Of a DNA stretch of 64,000 bases, positions 12,335 through 23,101 are shown one piece after another. This DNA comes from Paragonimus skrjabini miyazakii (Eukaryota; Platyhelminthes; Trematoda; Plagiorchiida; Troglotrematidae). The translations under genes and the position numbers were made by a program. How positions within the stretch are numbered: the first letter of the stretch is position 1; the number at the start of each line of letters is the position of its first letter. The stretch lies in assembly GCA_014338405.1 (NCBI GenBank), contig JTDE01003423.1:1-64000 (forward strand), written 5' to 3'. Under the pieces are notes generated by a model, which did not search any database, was not told the origin of the DNA, and was given only the letters and a program-made list of their open reading frames with translations.

Positions 12335-14585
12335 TGCTAGTCGTTAACAGTGATTTCTTCAGCCGTCGTGCTTGGGCCAATTATTTTACTGAAAAACCAC
12401 TTTATTAGCTTGGTACCTGGTGCAGAAATTAAAATCGTCGAAATCTGCACCACAGACCCATATCTGTTTATTTTAACTGACCGTTAACTGAAACCCACCT
12501 TATCATAAATCTTTTTCGAAATTCGGTATGGCCACTGTTGTTGTGGCTGACCGCGTGTGACAATGTTAACACAAAAATGCTGTAGTTATTTTAAGTTTAT
12601 TTTAATTTATTGTCATTTGTTGGTTATTTCATTTTCATTTATTTATTTCTCATTTGTAGGACATGGATTATATTGCGACTTTCGAAATTATGTTTGATAA
12701 TCCTGTATTTTACGCTTTCTCACAGTTCCAGGAGTGCCTTCAGAGGTACATGAATAAGGTGGGTGTTATCTACGTTTGTGGTACGAGCTGTAGTTCGAAA
12801 ACTGTTTTGAAGTGGGACCACGAACGCCAGCACATGTCCAGCAGTGTACATTCCACTGTACTGGGTCATAGTTCGCCCCCGCTTGGAATACTGTATTCAA
12901 GCTTGATCACCGTGTCTCAAAAAGGACATAGCTGTCCTCAAAAAGTACAAAGGCTCGCCATACGTATGGTATGGGGTATGAAGGGTCTAAGCTATCAAGA
13001 CCGACTATGCTCGTTGAACTTATTCCCGCTCGAACGCCGGCGGGTAAGAGGTGATCTTACTGAGGTGTACAAAATTGCCCACTATGCCGGCACAAATCCC
13101 TTAGCATGTTTGTTCCTGATACGTCAGGACAGAGATTTTAGAGGGTGTAGGTTCCCGATAAGAAATACAAGAGCACGATTGCCTGTTCGATTTAACCTTT
13201 TCAGTAACCAGGTAGTCAATTCGTAGAATAAACTGTCTGCAAAGATAGTTGAAGTTTTCAGAGTAGTTTCATTCAAAAGCAAGCCAGAAAATGTTGGAGC
13301 AACCTTTTTCCTACTCTGTACTGATCGAAAAATGATCGGTTTGCTTCGGGACAACCAGGATTTGTCATCTGATTTCCTTTATCCCCACCCTTGGACCACT
13401 ACCAAACGCATCTGCATCGACAGAAAACATAGTCTGGACAATCTCCGGATCTCACCAGTCAAACATCAGGACGTCAACGGGCGCAGGCCTTCATCAAGTC
13501 CTAGATTTGAAACTGAAATTGAAGGTAAAGTGAACCTGTTTCCTGAAAACCGTCCAGACCTATTACCGGTGTACGAATTATAAAAGACTTAGGAGTGTAT
13601 GCAGGGGTGTGCGACGTGTCTAGTGGGTTAACCGTTGTTGGTTTTAGCAAATCAGTTCTCGCGACACTTGCTGCTGATCGTAATTTCATGTGGTCCGACG
13701 AGATGCGTATCTGGCTGTGAGCTCTTTTGAGTTAGAGCACAACCACCCTCTTAATCGTCTGCTATATGATTCCCATCCTACGAACTGTGGACTCACCGCC
13801 GGTGAGTTGAACTAGTGCAGAAGTCTGATTAAATACAATACACCAACTACTGACATCAAGCAGCATGTAGCGGATGTTTACGGGAAGTTTATCACAATCA
13901 CTGACGTTGGAAACATCCGCCGCAAGTTGAAGCCCGCAATTCCAAGTGAGTTTGTTATGTAAGGTTAGTCACGGAACATTAGAGAACCTTGATAAAGTAC
14001 TATCGGTGAGTGGTGGATAGGCATGGTGCGCACCATGCAAGATGAAGGCAACAGATATACGTATATCTGCGCAACTGCGGGCAGCCTCTTTGATGTTCGG
14101 CTGCGACATCCCGTTGTGTCGCTTTCACGTACGCGTTGTCGTACGTGAGCATGTAAGTGGGTGAAATTCGTCCATCATTTTCGACAAAAGACAAACTCTG
14201 ATGGAGTAGTAGGAAATACAACTGACCTACGGATGGGGCCGTCTTGAGTTTGTCAATGATTAAGAAGAACATTCTTCACAGAATGACTACGTTCGTAAGT
14301 CATCTTGTTCAAGGACGTCTGAACAGACGGACTCCACAACTCCATGTAGAGACAGTATCTGAGTGCAGGGTAAGCGGTTCTCTGGCAATAACCTTGAACA
14401 CTGCTGCTTCGTGTGCAACAAGGCAACGACGCTTCCGTCGTGCAGGGCACTTGTTGGCGTACTTTCTACCGTTCAATACGGCTTCCATGCATGAACAATT
14501 TGTCGGTGTTTCGGAAATAATTCTACCCTTCCGGTAAGGGGTTTTGTAGTTTTAATTTCCGTTTACAAAGTTCACGTACCCACTT
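12335..14585 (+). mobile_element. Mutator-like element, copy A (internal region, no termini seen)
   Basis: This segment aligns collinearly with 16,610-18,740 of copy B. Shared landmarks include AGCTTGGTA-CTGGTGCAGAAA, TGCTGTTGT-GTGG, a T-rich leader ending in TTTGTAG, an ATG-GAT-T-TATTGCGACTTTC start at 12,663, TGTGCGACGTGTC, GTTTACGGGAAGTTTATCA, and CAGTATCTGAGTGCA-GGTAAGCGGTTCTCT near the end. Copy A lacks the middle of the transposase, including the D-A-T-H-G block. It is interrupted at about 12,830-13,515 by LINE-derived sequence. Homology stops near 14,585 and no tandem-repeat termini are present, so it is an internally deleted relic. Confidence 0.75.
12840..13226 (+). pseudogene. CR1-like LINE C-terminal fragment nested in Mutator copy A
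   Basis: Frames here read LEYCIQA-SPCLKKDIAVL, then GMKGLSYQDRLCSLNLFPL, ERRRVRGDLTEVYKIAHYAG and a terminal RLPVRFNLFSNQVVNS. This is the CR1/L2 ORF2 C-terminal block that is also present on the minus strand at 1,791-2,177. A frameshift lies near 12,945. The fragment splits homology between Mutator copies A and B, so it inserted after copy A. Sequence from 13,227 to about 13,515 belongs to the same insertion but has no recognised domain. Confidence 0.8.
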
Positions 14586-15451
14586 CAGTAAAATCAAAGA
14601 GAATATTGCACTGATCATGTAACTCACGCGGTCATTACAGTATAGTCGAGACTATCGATTTATTGGCAGTCGGTTTATCAACGGATTAACATTAGACAGT
14701 TATAGGTATTTATGGCGTTCCTGTCACTGTCACCTTAAACATTTTCAAAATGAATGGTGGAAGTGGTCGAAAAATCACTCAGTCATTCACTCTGAACATG
14801 CGACCGCTAATAGAACTGAAACCCACCGTCCGCAATTCACCACGCAATACAGCCGCGCACCCCACGTTGCAAATGTCCGATTAGTTTGAAACCGCGCTCA
14901 CGAAATAACGGTCACATGATGTGACTGAACAAAAAGAAACCGACGGTCATTGAGTTTCGACCACGTAATCCACGTCCTCCCCATTTTTTCTCGTTCATAA
15001 AGCTACCAACGGTGAAGAAGAAATGGCAATTATTGGTTTCACGGGATTCGCCTTCAAGGTCGTTCAAAAGGCAAAACGGTCATTTTGGTGCGAATTCTCG
15101 ATTTTTAAATTTTTAAATCGAAATTTCAGGCAGAGTACCTACAGTACGTCAATTGTATATAAGCGACGTTAATGGAAAAATTGGAATACATCAAATAAGT
15201 CCCAAAAGTACTGGTTTGGTGATGAAAAAATTTCCATCGTTTTCGCGAAAATAACCCGTTATCGGCGCTAGCTGATATTTCAAGTCTTATAAATGTGACC
15301 GTTGCCATCTTCGAGATGAAATACGTCGTTCCATAGCCCGAGAGTGCTTCATTTTGCAGTATTTTAAAGATATAGTAGAAGTGGAAATATACGACCATAC
15401 AGTGTTGGCATTGCATTTCACCAAGAACACTGACACATTTGATAGTAAAAC
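14585..15451. other. No recognisable gene
   Basis: AT-rich sequence between the two Mutator-like copies. Short frames such as minus 15,126-15,416 match nothing I recognise. Confidence 0.4.
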
Positions 15452-15964
15452 ATGTATGATAACATTTTTAGCTTCCTTGTTTTTGCGATCTTTGTATTAT
15501 TTCTCCTTGTTTGCAAGATTTCAGGCAGATACTGGTCAATTAGACGTTGCTCTTGGAAATGGTTGGAAATGACTATCATAAGGTTGTTTAATCTTCCGTG
15601 TATATGGAACGGCGTAAGAGAAGGGCATCATGTCTCACTGTATCATCGAGAATCTTCAGAAGTAAATTCTATTCACACTGCTGCATTGTCTCAAATTAGA
15701 TTGAGGTCACATGCCGTTCATACGGAACAAAATGCGGAAACAGATGAAACCAAGCTGCCTGCCGATCACCGGGACGTATACCTCTCAGCCAGTCACACCA
15801 TGATATTTAGAACGCCAAGTATTTATCGCGGTGCGGAAAATATTCCAATCCACATGACAATCAACGGAATCGGAGAGGATGATTTCCATGTACCCCCAAA
15901 CGCCTCAAATACAGGTTCTTCATCACTTCCCGCATGTGTTCTTTTTCCAAATTGTTCATGGTAA
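15452..15964 (+). CDS. Hypothetical single-pass membrane protein ORF or exon
   Basis: This 170-codon frame is among the longest open frames in the window not explained by a known element. A hydrophobic run at residues 5-21 is followed by Lys/Arg/Trp-rich sequence (RYWSIRRCSWKWLE), like a membrane helix with a cytosolic basic flank. The rest is polar, with Asn, His and Ser enriched and no repeats. An in-frame stop lies two codons upstream of the ATG. A candidate acceptor (TTTCAG at about 15,523) and donor (CATG/GTAAGG near 15,959) would instead make the latter part an internal exon. It ends exactly where the 67-bp repeat array of Mutator copy B begins. I do not recognise the family; chance is possible. 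Confidence 0.25.
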   Translation: MYDNIFSFLVFAIFVLFLLVCKISGRYWSIRRCSWKWLEMTIIRLFNLPCIWNGVREGHHVSLYHRESSEVNSIHTAALSQIRLRSHAVHTEQNAETDETKLPADHRDVYLSASHTMIFRTPSIYRGAENIPIHMTINGIGEDDFHVPPNASNTGSSSLPACVLFPNCSW

Positions 15965-15990
15965 GGGTGGTTGGAGAGGAGCAGCTAATG

Positions 15991-16545
15991 GTGTGAACAT
16001 ATATTGCATACTTAAACGCTGATCATAAGTTACGTCAATCGGGTTGAGAAGGTACTTGTGTGAACGCATACTGCATATCCAGACGTTATTCATAGCTTAA
16101 GTGAATTACGTTGGAATACCCCTAGTGTAAACGCATACTGCATGCTGGGACGTGGTTGATAGCCTGAGTAAGTCGGGTGGGGCAGCTACTAGTGTGGGCC
16201 TATACTGCATACCCAGGTGCTGATTATTACTTAATCAGGTAGGGCATACTGCATGCTGAGACGTTGTTCATAGCCTAAGTCAATCGGGTGGGGCAGTTAC
16301 TATTGTGAACGCATACTGCATTCTGAGACGTTCTTCATAACTTAAGTGAATGAGGTTGAAGTATCTACTCGTGTGAAACTATAGTACATATTTAGACGTA
16401 CTTCGTAGTTTAAGTGAATCAGGTTGCAATAGCCCCTAATGAGAACGCGTGCTGTATACAGAGACTTTGATAGCCCAAGTCAGTTAGGTGGAGCAGCTGT
16501 TAGTATGAAGGCATACTTAGACCTTCATTATGGGCCAGGTCGGCG
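15991..16545 (+). repeat. 67-bp tandem repeat array (left terminus of Mutator copy B)
   Basis: About eight and a half degenerate copies start near 15,991, 16,058, 16,124, 16,192, 16,243 (shortened), 16,304, 16,371, 16,438 and 16,503. The core is GTGTGAACGCATACTGCAT, then a CTGAGACGTTGTTCATAGC block, then AAGTCAATCGGGTGGGGCAG and CTACTA. Confidence 0.85.
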
Positions 16546-16930
16546 GGACCAATCTAGCGATTTCATTCTCATAATAGATCAGAATCAGCAATGTTTGATG
16601 ATGAATACATGAATGCTAGTCGTAGACCGTGAGTTTCTGAGCTGTCGTGATCAGGAAAATTATTTTCCTGGAAAAAATAGTTTTACTAGCTTGGTATCTG
16701 GTGCAGAAAATGAAGCCGTCCAAATCTGCGTCATGGACTCATATGTCTTTGTTTTAACTGACCATTAATTGATGACCACCTCATCGAAAATTGTTATGGC
16801 TGCTGTTGTGGTGGTCGATTGCGTGTGTCAAGGTTAACACATGAATGCTGGGGTTGTTTTCAATTTATTTTTCATGCTTGCCATTTGTTCGTTATTTTAT
16901 TTTCGGTTGTTTATTTTTTATTTGTAGAAG

Positions 16931-18982
16931 ATGGATTGTATTGCGACTTTCAAGGCGATGTTTGAAGATCGCGTATTTCGCACCTTCTCACAGTTTCAGG
17001 TATGTCTTCAGAGGCCCATGGACGAGGTGGGCGTTATTGACGTTCGTAGGACGTGCCGTTGGTTGAAAGCTGCTTTGGAGTACGATAAGGTGAGGTGATA
17101 TGGTATCCTGTAGACCGTGCAGATTTATTATCGTTGGACGAAATACAAGAGGCGAAGGAGTGTATGCAGAGGTGTGCGACGTGTCCAGTGAGTTAACTGT
17201 TGTTAGTCTTAACAAATCAGCTCTCGCGACACATGTTGCTGGTCACGATTTCATATGGTCCGACGAGATGCGTATCTGGCTGTGAGCTATTTCGAGTTGG
17301 AGCACAACCACCCTCTTAATTGTCTGCTTTATGATTCCTATCCTACGAATCATGGACTCACAATCGGTGAATTGAACGAATGCAGGAGTCTGTTCCAGCA
17401 CAATACAACAACTGCTGACATTGAACGGTGTGTGGTGGATGTTTACGGGAAGTTTATCATAACCGCTGGCCGTGGAAACATTCGCCGCGAGTTACAGCCT
17501 GCAATGTCAAGTGAGTCTGTTACGTAAGATTGGTCATGGAACATTAGAGAACCTCGAAGAAGTGCTGTCGGTGATTAGTGCAATAGGTGTGGCGCGTACT
17601 ATGCGGGATAACGGCGACAGATATATGCATATCTGTTTTGTCCAGCGAACACAGGTCGAACTTTTCCGACGTTTCTCGCATGTTGTGAATGCTGATGCCA
17701 CCCACGGGATAAACGGGTACAAGTATGTCATTGTATATTTCCTCAAACTTTCTAAGCTGGAAGTTATATTAGTTCCTCGAGTACTTTCGTATTGAAAAGT
17801 ATGTTTCACTGCGTAGACCTTTCGAAATATTTCGTGAAATGATAGGCAGTCAAATTGCAGTGAAAACATTTGTTACGGGTAAGATGGCTGCGCAAGTGAG
17901 AGCAACACGTGGTGTTCGGTTACGACATCCTGTTGTGTTATTTTCATATACTTGATGCCGTATGTAAGCATGTAAGTGAGCAAAATTCGTCCATCATATT
18001 TGTTAGAAGACAAACTCTTCGCAGCCATTTTCTCTTCCACCGAATGGCTACGGCAGACAATGAAGAAGAGTAAGTTGCGCTGTACACTGTTTACCGTAGG
18101 TTCAAACGTGATTTGTATGTCATCGGTCGAATGGATAGAAAGTTTCTGAATTATTTGTTGTGTAATTGGCTATACATCAAGCCGAAGTGGGCCATCCATG
18201 CGCAAAGCGATGTTGTCCACTGGCAATCGCACGAATAATAGGCTGGAAAACGCAAACGTAGGGTTGAAGAACAGATCGCACTCAAGAGACTTCCTGGTCG
18301 TCGCCATTCGGAAAATATGAATTCACAGTGAGTGGATGATGCGAGTGTAGGAAATACAAACGACCTATGGGTGCGATCGTCGTGAGGTTGTGGATGTTGA
18401 CTGGTAAGTGAAGAACATTCTTCACAGAATGACCACGTTCGCAAGTCATCATGTCCAAAAATATCTGGAAGGACGGACTCCACGTCTCCATTTCGAAACA
18501 GTATCTGAGTGCAAGGTAAGCGGTTCTCTATAAATCACCTAGAACATTGTAGCTTCGTGTGCAACACGATGGCGACCCTTTCGTCGTGGATAGTGTTTAG
18601 GGCACATGTGAATGAACATTTTACCGTACAATGTGGCTGCCATGCGTACAAATTCTTTCGGTGTTTAGGAAACATTTCTACCCCAACGGTGAGGTCTTTC
18701 GTAGTTTTCATTTCTCTTTACGAGGGTCTTGTTCCCATTCATGAGCGGTGGCTGGCAGAGTACAACTTGCCAATTCGACGGTTGATAGGCCCGCAGCTTC
18801 ATCCGTTTGTTGCAGCCAATTTCAACCGTCACTATAAGGCCTTCCAACATGTAGTTGAAAAACTGCTCGACTGCAACAACCGCACGGCGGTGACTCGCTT
18901 TAACAGCATCATTGCTTTTGCCAGTAAGATATTGGAGCGTGCAAAAACTGGCTTAACTTTATACGGCTTCCCCATGGGCTGA
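16931..18982 (+). pseudogene. MULE transposase relic (copy B)
   Basis: The ATG at 16,931 opens a frame with SQFQVCLQRPMDEVGVIDV, like the N-terminal region of Mutator transposases. After a frameshift comes YFELEHNHPL followed by YPTNHGLTIGEL (17,285-17,370), the conserved DNA-binding region of MULE/FAR1-type proteins. A further frame (17,472-17,795) carries FVQRTQVELFRRFSHVVNAD followed by ATHGINGY, with D at 17,694; this is the first catalytic Asp block of the DDE core. The tail (18,509-18,982) has a Cys/His-containing stretch compatible with a decayed SWIM zinc finger, and ends at 18,982. At least three frame breaks and several stops make it non-functional. Related MULEs have been described in schistosomes (from memory). 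Confidence 0.8.
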
Positions 18983-20370
18983 GCTGCAAGCGGTGTGCAA
19001 CCGAGGTGGGTGAAAAAGCCTTAATCGGGGTTGCTGTATGGACACGGGTGGACAGTTAGTGATGTGATGCCGATCAGCTGATTTTTCAATCCAAATGTGT
19101 GCAAATGGCAGACATAAATGCGTGTCCATTCTGTGGCAAACAGCTTCAACCTCAGTCGCCTGGTAAGCGCACATTTCGACTCCTTACTTTTATCAGTTTC
19201 CTCTACTTCAGCCGTTGTTCGCACTTCCCCAGTGATTATGGGAAGCAAGTCTCGCATACCAACCACAACGGATGTCGAGTTAGACCGGTCCGCTGACAGT
19301 GTATCGCTTGTACATGGGCCGAAGAAAGCACGAATCAACATCACCATGAACGATTATCCTGTTGATATAATTGAAGAAAGTAAGTTCCTTCATATATGCG
19401 TGCACAGTTTTCTTGCAGATATCAAATGCGATGAATGACATGATGATGAAGACTTCATCTGATACACGGTTTCAATCATCTGGAAGGACATCCATAACAC
19501 ATGAAAACCAAAGGCTACGTTCTGTGCTGGAAGAAAGCAGAGGATGTTTGTAGATTTATCCACTCTTATAAAATACATAAATCAATATTCTATTCCCACG
19601 TTTACGTCCCAGTGCTCATAATGAGCTATTTCATCCAAAACTCTGTAGGCTCTCTGTTCTTCCGTGATTATTATGGTAGTCGGCTGAAAGCGAAAGAATT
19701 GAATAATATAATCGGCTTACTCGAACATATCTTCGGATGAGGAATAATAAGTGTATTTCGTCTGTTCCCAGGACAGTGAATGCATCCTCTAGCGTAAAAT
19801 AGGTATTTCCAAATATGGAATCTCTTCGAACGGAATAATGTCGCCTACACGGTTCACATTTCTGCGGATATATGTTTGCACAACTCGTGACTTAAATCCA
19901 GTTTTAAAAAATGCAGAACAGCTGAAAGAAATTAACTTCCGATGGAATTCATAGCATCGGATGTTGAGCACACTGCTGTTATTACGACAGCCACATCATC
20001 GCACACACCCATCCATATGCCCCCTTCAATATTCCGGTGTGCCATCCCAAGAGCTCCACGGCTGTCAGACCAATGGTCATCAGTGTAGCATGATGTTAAT
20101 GACATTTAAGTGCCGGGTGACTGCACCACCCGAGAAAGGTAAGTTCTTCAGCGTGTTTGTGCTTCATGTTTAGAATAGGAAGTTGCAGCCCTGGTGGTTG
20201 GGGTATGTGCGATGATGGGGCCGTAGTAATAACTGCGGTCGTAGTAACTGTTCTGCATTTTTCAGAACAAGATTTAGGTCACGAAGTGTTCAAACAAGAA
20301 GGCTGTCTCGGAGCCGATTAACGAGAGCCGGCTGCAGATTACGAAGTATCTTAAATGTTTTGCGTTCCCA

Positions 20371-20605
20371 CTAGTAGCTGCTCCGTCGAGTTCCCTTGAA
20401 TTACGATCAAAGCCTAATTATGGAGTATGTCTTCACACTAGTAGCAGCTCCGTCCAGTTCAAATAATCTGTGGGCAACGCCTAAGTATGTAGTATACGTT
20501 CACACAAATAGCTGCTCCGTCAAATTCACTTAATCTATGAGCAACGCCTAAGTATGTAATATGCGTTCACACTAGTAGCAGCTCCGTCCAATTCACTTAA
20601 GCTAA
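20371..20605 (-). repeat. 67-bp tandem repeat array (right terminus of Mutator copy B, inverted)
   Basis: About three and a half copies are spaced exactly 67 bp apart (CTAGTAG-(A/T)-GCTCCG at 20,371, 20,438, 20,505 and 20,572). The reverse complement, including CTGCTACTAGTGTGAACG, aligns with the left array, so the two arrays form an inverted pair. Confidence 0.85.
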
Positions 20606-22700
20606 GACCAACGTTGATAAGAAGAACACGGGAGAAACCAGAATGAACGTACATTTAGACCATTGGGGATAAGTTTTAATGATCTCCTTCGGTTCCAGCC
20701 AAGAATAAGATAACATACTGGCAGTCGTCAGTGAGTTTTGCAGCCGGCGAAAACATAGACCAACAGTCATCGGAATCATAATCGTACATGATACGAAGAT
20801 AGAAGGGTTGTAGCTGAAGTGGTAGAAGTGGGAATGAATGCTTTCTTCGGGTAACTAACGAGCATCGAAGTTGGTCATTATCTCTCGGAAAAATGAGCAT
20901 TGACTTACGTACACATGGCAAGCTACATTTAAACATAGTCAGTAAGCAATAAGCAAAACAATACGCACGTTGTTAACGATGGCGTGGGACATGTTACCCA
21001 TGTTTACACCATACCGTAGGTGGGAGCAATCAGGTGATAACGTAGACACGTTTCCACCAGAAATGCTATACGGAAACCAGGATGAACATATAATTCAGGT
21101 AAACAATCAACTAACGACCACGGTGACATAGCATTCATTAGGAATTACTCTGATATTACGTGTACAATGCAATGCAAACGCAACGCTGTCGAAAATTACA
21201 AACTCAATTACATCTCCAAAACCACGCGAAATTGAGCGTTCCTGCAAGCTAGGGATATGTAGTCCACCACGAAAAGTTCGATGAATGCACTTTCAGAACG
21301 TGAACTCTATTAGGAAAGCCGACATCATGCTTTTTTTTTGAAAAAATTACGACACATTTTTTATCACAAAAGTGAGAATATGGACAAGTTTTAGGTACAG
21401 CTGATTTTTCTCATTGTGACACAATCATTATACTCGATGAAATCTATATATTTGTCCCGTAATATACATTTTAATATTTCATGAAAAATTTGAAAAATCT
21501 CTTTTCGCGTCTAAATAGCCGTTTTCAACTTGTTTCGGCTTTGAAGCACAATTCCGGCGAAGTACACATTTGCTATTATAAGTGTCGTAATCCTTCCAGC
21601 TGGGAGTGTTCTTCAATGTCATTATTTCTGCAGGTCACCTCGTTTTCATTCCAGCGTACGTCTTAGTTTCATTGAAAAGCTAACAACAGCGGTACCAACG
21701 AATAATAAAGCATGGCCAATATAACTGATAAAACACGACTTACTTGTCCAGTTTTTGTGCATTGTCCTACGTTGAAGAAGCTTTTGTAGCGACCAGCGGC
21801 CGTGTGGCTTCTCTAAGGATCCCGGCTGCAACCGTGTTTTCCTGTTTGTTTGTTCTGTACGCATGATTCTTTATATGCCTGCAATAGGAGGCCTGATATA
21901 AACCTAGTGCCACTTTCTTCAGTCGTGCAACTAATTGCACGCAGCGAATGCTTGCTCTTTTCCTAACGACTCACCTATTATTCTATTCTTCGAGGTCGTT
22001 TAATCCGAACCTTTCCGAGCGTTGTTTGACTCACTCGAAAGTTCCACGCACTTTTCACCTGGCGCGCTTTTGAGTGCCGCCGAGTGGGCTGTGGCCCATC
22101 TCGCGCTTCTTTCCCTTCTTCTCTTGGTTGCTGCCGTTGGTCCCAGACCAGGCTAGAGTTAACTACCTATCATATTTCCAAACATTATTGGAAATGTACG
22201 GTTTGTTTCCAAACCTCACAGCCTTTTGTAGTTCGATGCCTGTTGGGACTACGTTTCGATTGCTGCTCAGGAAAGGCGCCTTAAATTGTTAGTGGACGAG
22301 AGTCTAGCCCATACCCACTTGTCCACTACACATCATAGGCGTTCCTCATGTTTTTTTAATAAAAAGCTTAGCATTCATGTTTCAACAACAGTTTGAAATT
22401 ATACTCACGCTTTCCTGCAGATGCGCAGAATAATACAGAAAAACCTTCATAAACACAACAAATATTTATAAAGTTTTGCATATGGTATTTTATCAGGTCA
22501 AATAATACATGTATAAATCTGAATTCTCATGTATGTGAGCTTGATATATATGTAGACAAATATACGATTACAATTATTGTTTTACGAATCGACGCGTTCA
22601 TTTACTCTCTTTCAATGTGAATTTATGCACTTCTGAAACGTAAAATTTGTAATTATGTGCTACCGATTAGAGAGCGTATTCTGGTATTAATCAGTTTGAC
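20606..22700. other. No recognisable gene between Mutator copy B and the importin promoter
   Basis: Apart from the repeat at 21,501-21,608 I see no gene. The region 21,640-22,300 has a few short frames on both strands with no recognised domain. The 200 bp upstream of 22,700 are very AT-rich. Confidence 0.4.
21501..21608. repeat. Interspersed repeat, copy 2 (partner at 1-110)
   Basis: Matches the start of the window in the same orientation (CTTTTCGCG, then GTTTCGGC-TTGAA and GGCGAA-TAC). Class unknown. Confidence 0.6.
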
Positions 22701-22714
22701 TACGGGTTTATCCA

Positions 22715-22868
22715 TCAGCCAATCAGAGAGTTTGATCGGTCGACATATTTTTTCCCAGTTGTGCAAGGAGACCGTCTCCCCGAAAATCGTATTAAATTTA
22801 AGTTACCCGCGCTTTTCGTAAAAGATCGAATATCTTATAAAAGCCTGGACTGCGTGTTTTTCAGTTAC
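22715..22868 (+). promoter_or_regulatory. Candidate importin promoter: CCAAT box, TATA box, initiator
   Basis: CAGCCAATCAGA lies at about 22,714-22,725 and TATAAAAG at 22,836-22,843. An initiator-like TTCAGTTA places a plausible start at about 22,862, 26 bp after the first T of the TATA box. That leaves about 144 bp before the ATG at 23,006. An AATAAA follows at about 22,869, which is odd for a promoter but usual inside an LTR. The same CCAAT, TATA, AATAAA order occurs at 62,977-63,184. Whether trans-splicing replaces part of this leader cannot be judged. Confidence 0.5.
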
Positions 22869-22903
22869 AATAAACGTGGATCATCGTGAGCCGACAAACA
22901 GTT

Positions 22904-22974
22904 CGTGAGTAACAGTATGCTTGAACACGTTTGCTAATTACCCTGGTGGTTTGTTTTAGCGCGCGCGTTCTTCA
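22904..22974 (+). promoter_or_regulatory. Candidate 5'UTR intron containing a short uORF
   Basis: A donor-like GTGAGTAAC lies at 22,904. TTGCTAATTAC is a good branch-point-like sequence. Possible acceptors are TGTTTTAG ending at 22,958 and GTTCTTCAG ending at 22,974. If spliced, the intron would be 55 or 71 bp and would remove an upstream ATG (22,915-22,917) that opens a six-codon frame ending in TAA. If not spliced, that uORF could lower translation. Either acceptor could also serve as a spliced-leader acceptor. Confidence 0.35.
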
Positions 22975-23005
22975 GTTTCGTTTTTGTCGTTTGACTGACG
23001 GAATC

Positions 23006-23065
23006 ATGAGTGAGTATACAGCTTCCCGTCTGATGTCTTTTAAGAATGCAGGAAAGAGCGCAGAC
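23006..23065 (+). CDS. KPNA4: Importin subunit alpha (KPNA3/KPNA4 type), exon 1
   Basis: Importin alpha binds classical nuclear localisation signals on cargo and links them to importin beta for transport through the nuclear pore. The six exons join in frame to 1,635 nt, 544 residues, against about 520 in vertebrate KPNA3/4. Family membership is clear from an N-terminal importin-beta-binding domain and ARM repeats with W-x3-N motifs. The alpha-3 subfamily is indicated by blocks such as SSDRNPPIDELIK, CEQAVWALGNIIGDGP and RNVTWVMVNLCR. Exon 1 encodes residues 1-20 (MSEYTASRLMSFKNAGKSAD). The ATG is the first in this exon, in context GAATCATGA, and the frame continues directly into the beta-binding domain. 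It ends in phase 0 at GAC/GTAAG. KPNA3 and KPNA4 cannot be separated here; a single flatworm ortholog of both is likely. Confidence 0.9.
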
Positions 23066-23101
23066 GTAAGTGGTGTATATACACGTTCACACATTTTCTA
23101 G
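23066..23101 (+). other. Importin alpha intron 1, 36 bp
   Basis: GTAAGTGGTG at the start and TTTTCTAG at the end, only 36 bp in total. Tiny 5' introns followed by large downstream introns are known in flatworm genes. Splicing keeps phase 0, and the join restores the expected order of basic residues in the beta-binding domain. Confidence 0.9.

Larger units (their letters stand above)
15965..20605 (+). mobile_element. Mutator-like element, copy B, with inverted tandem-repeat termini
   Basis: A 4.6-kb unit is bounded on the left by direct repeats of a ~67-bp motif (15,991-16,545). On the right are the same repeats in inverted orientation (20,371-20,605). A MULE-type transposase relic lies between them. 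Mutator-like elements are known for long terminal inverted repeats; here each terminus is an array rather than a single TIR. The exact ends and a 9-bp target-site duplication could not be settled by eye. Sequence from 19,000 to 20,370 holds no recognised domain and is taken as the element's 3' non-coding part. Confidence 0.7.
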
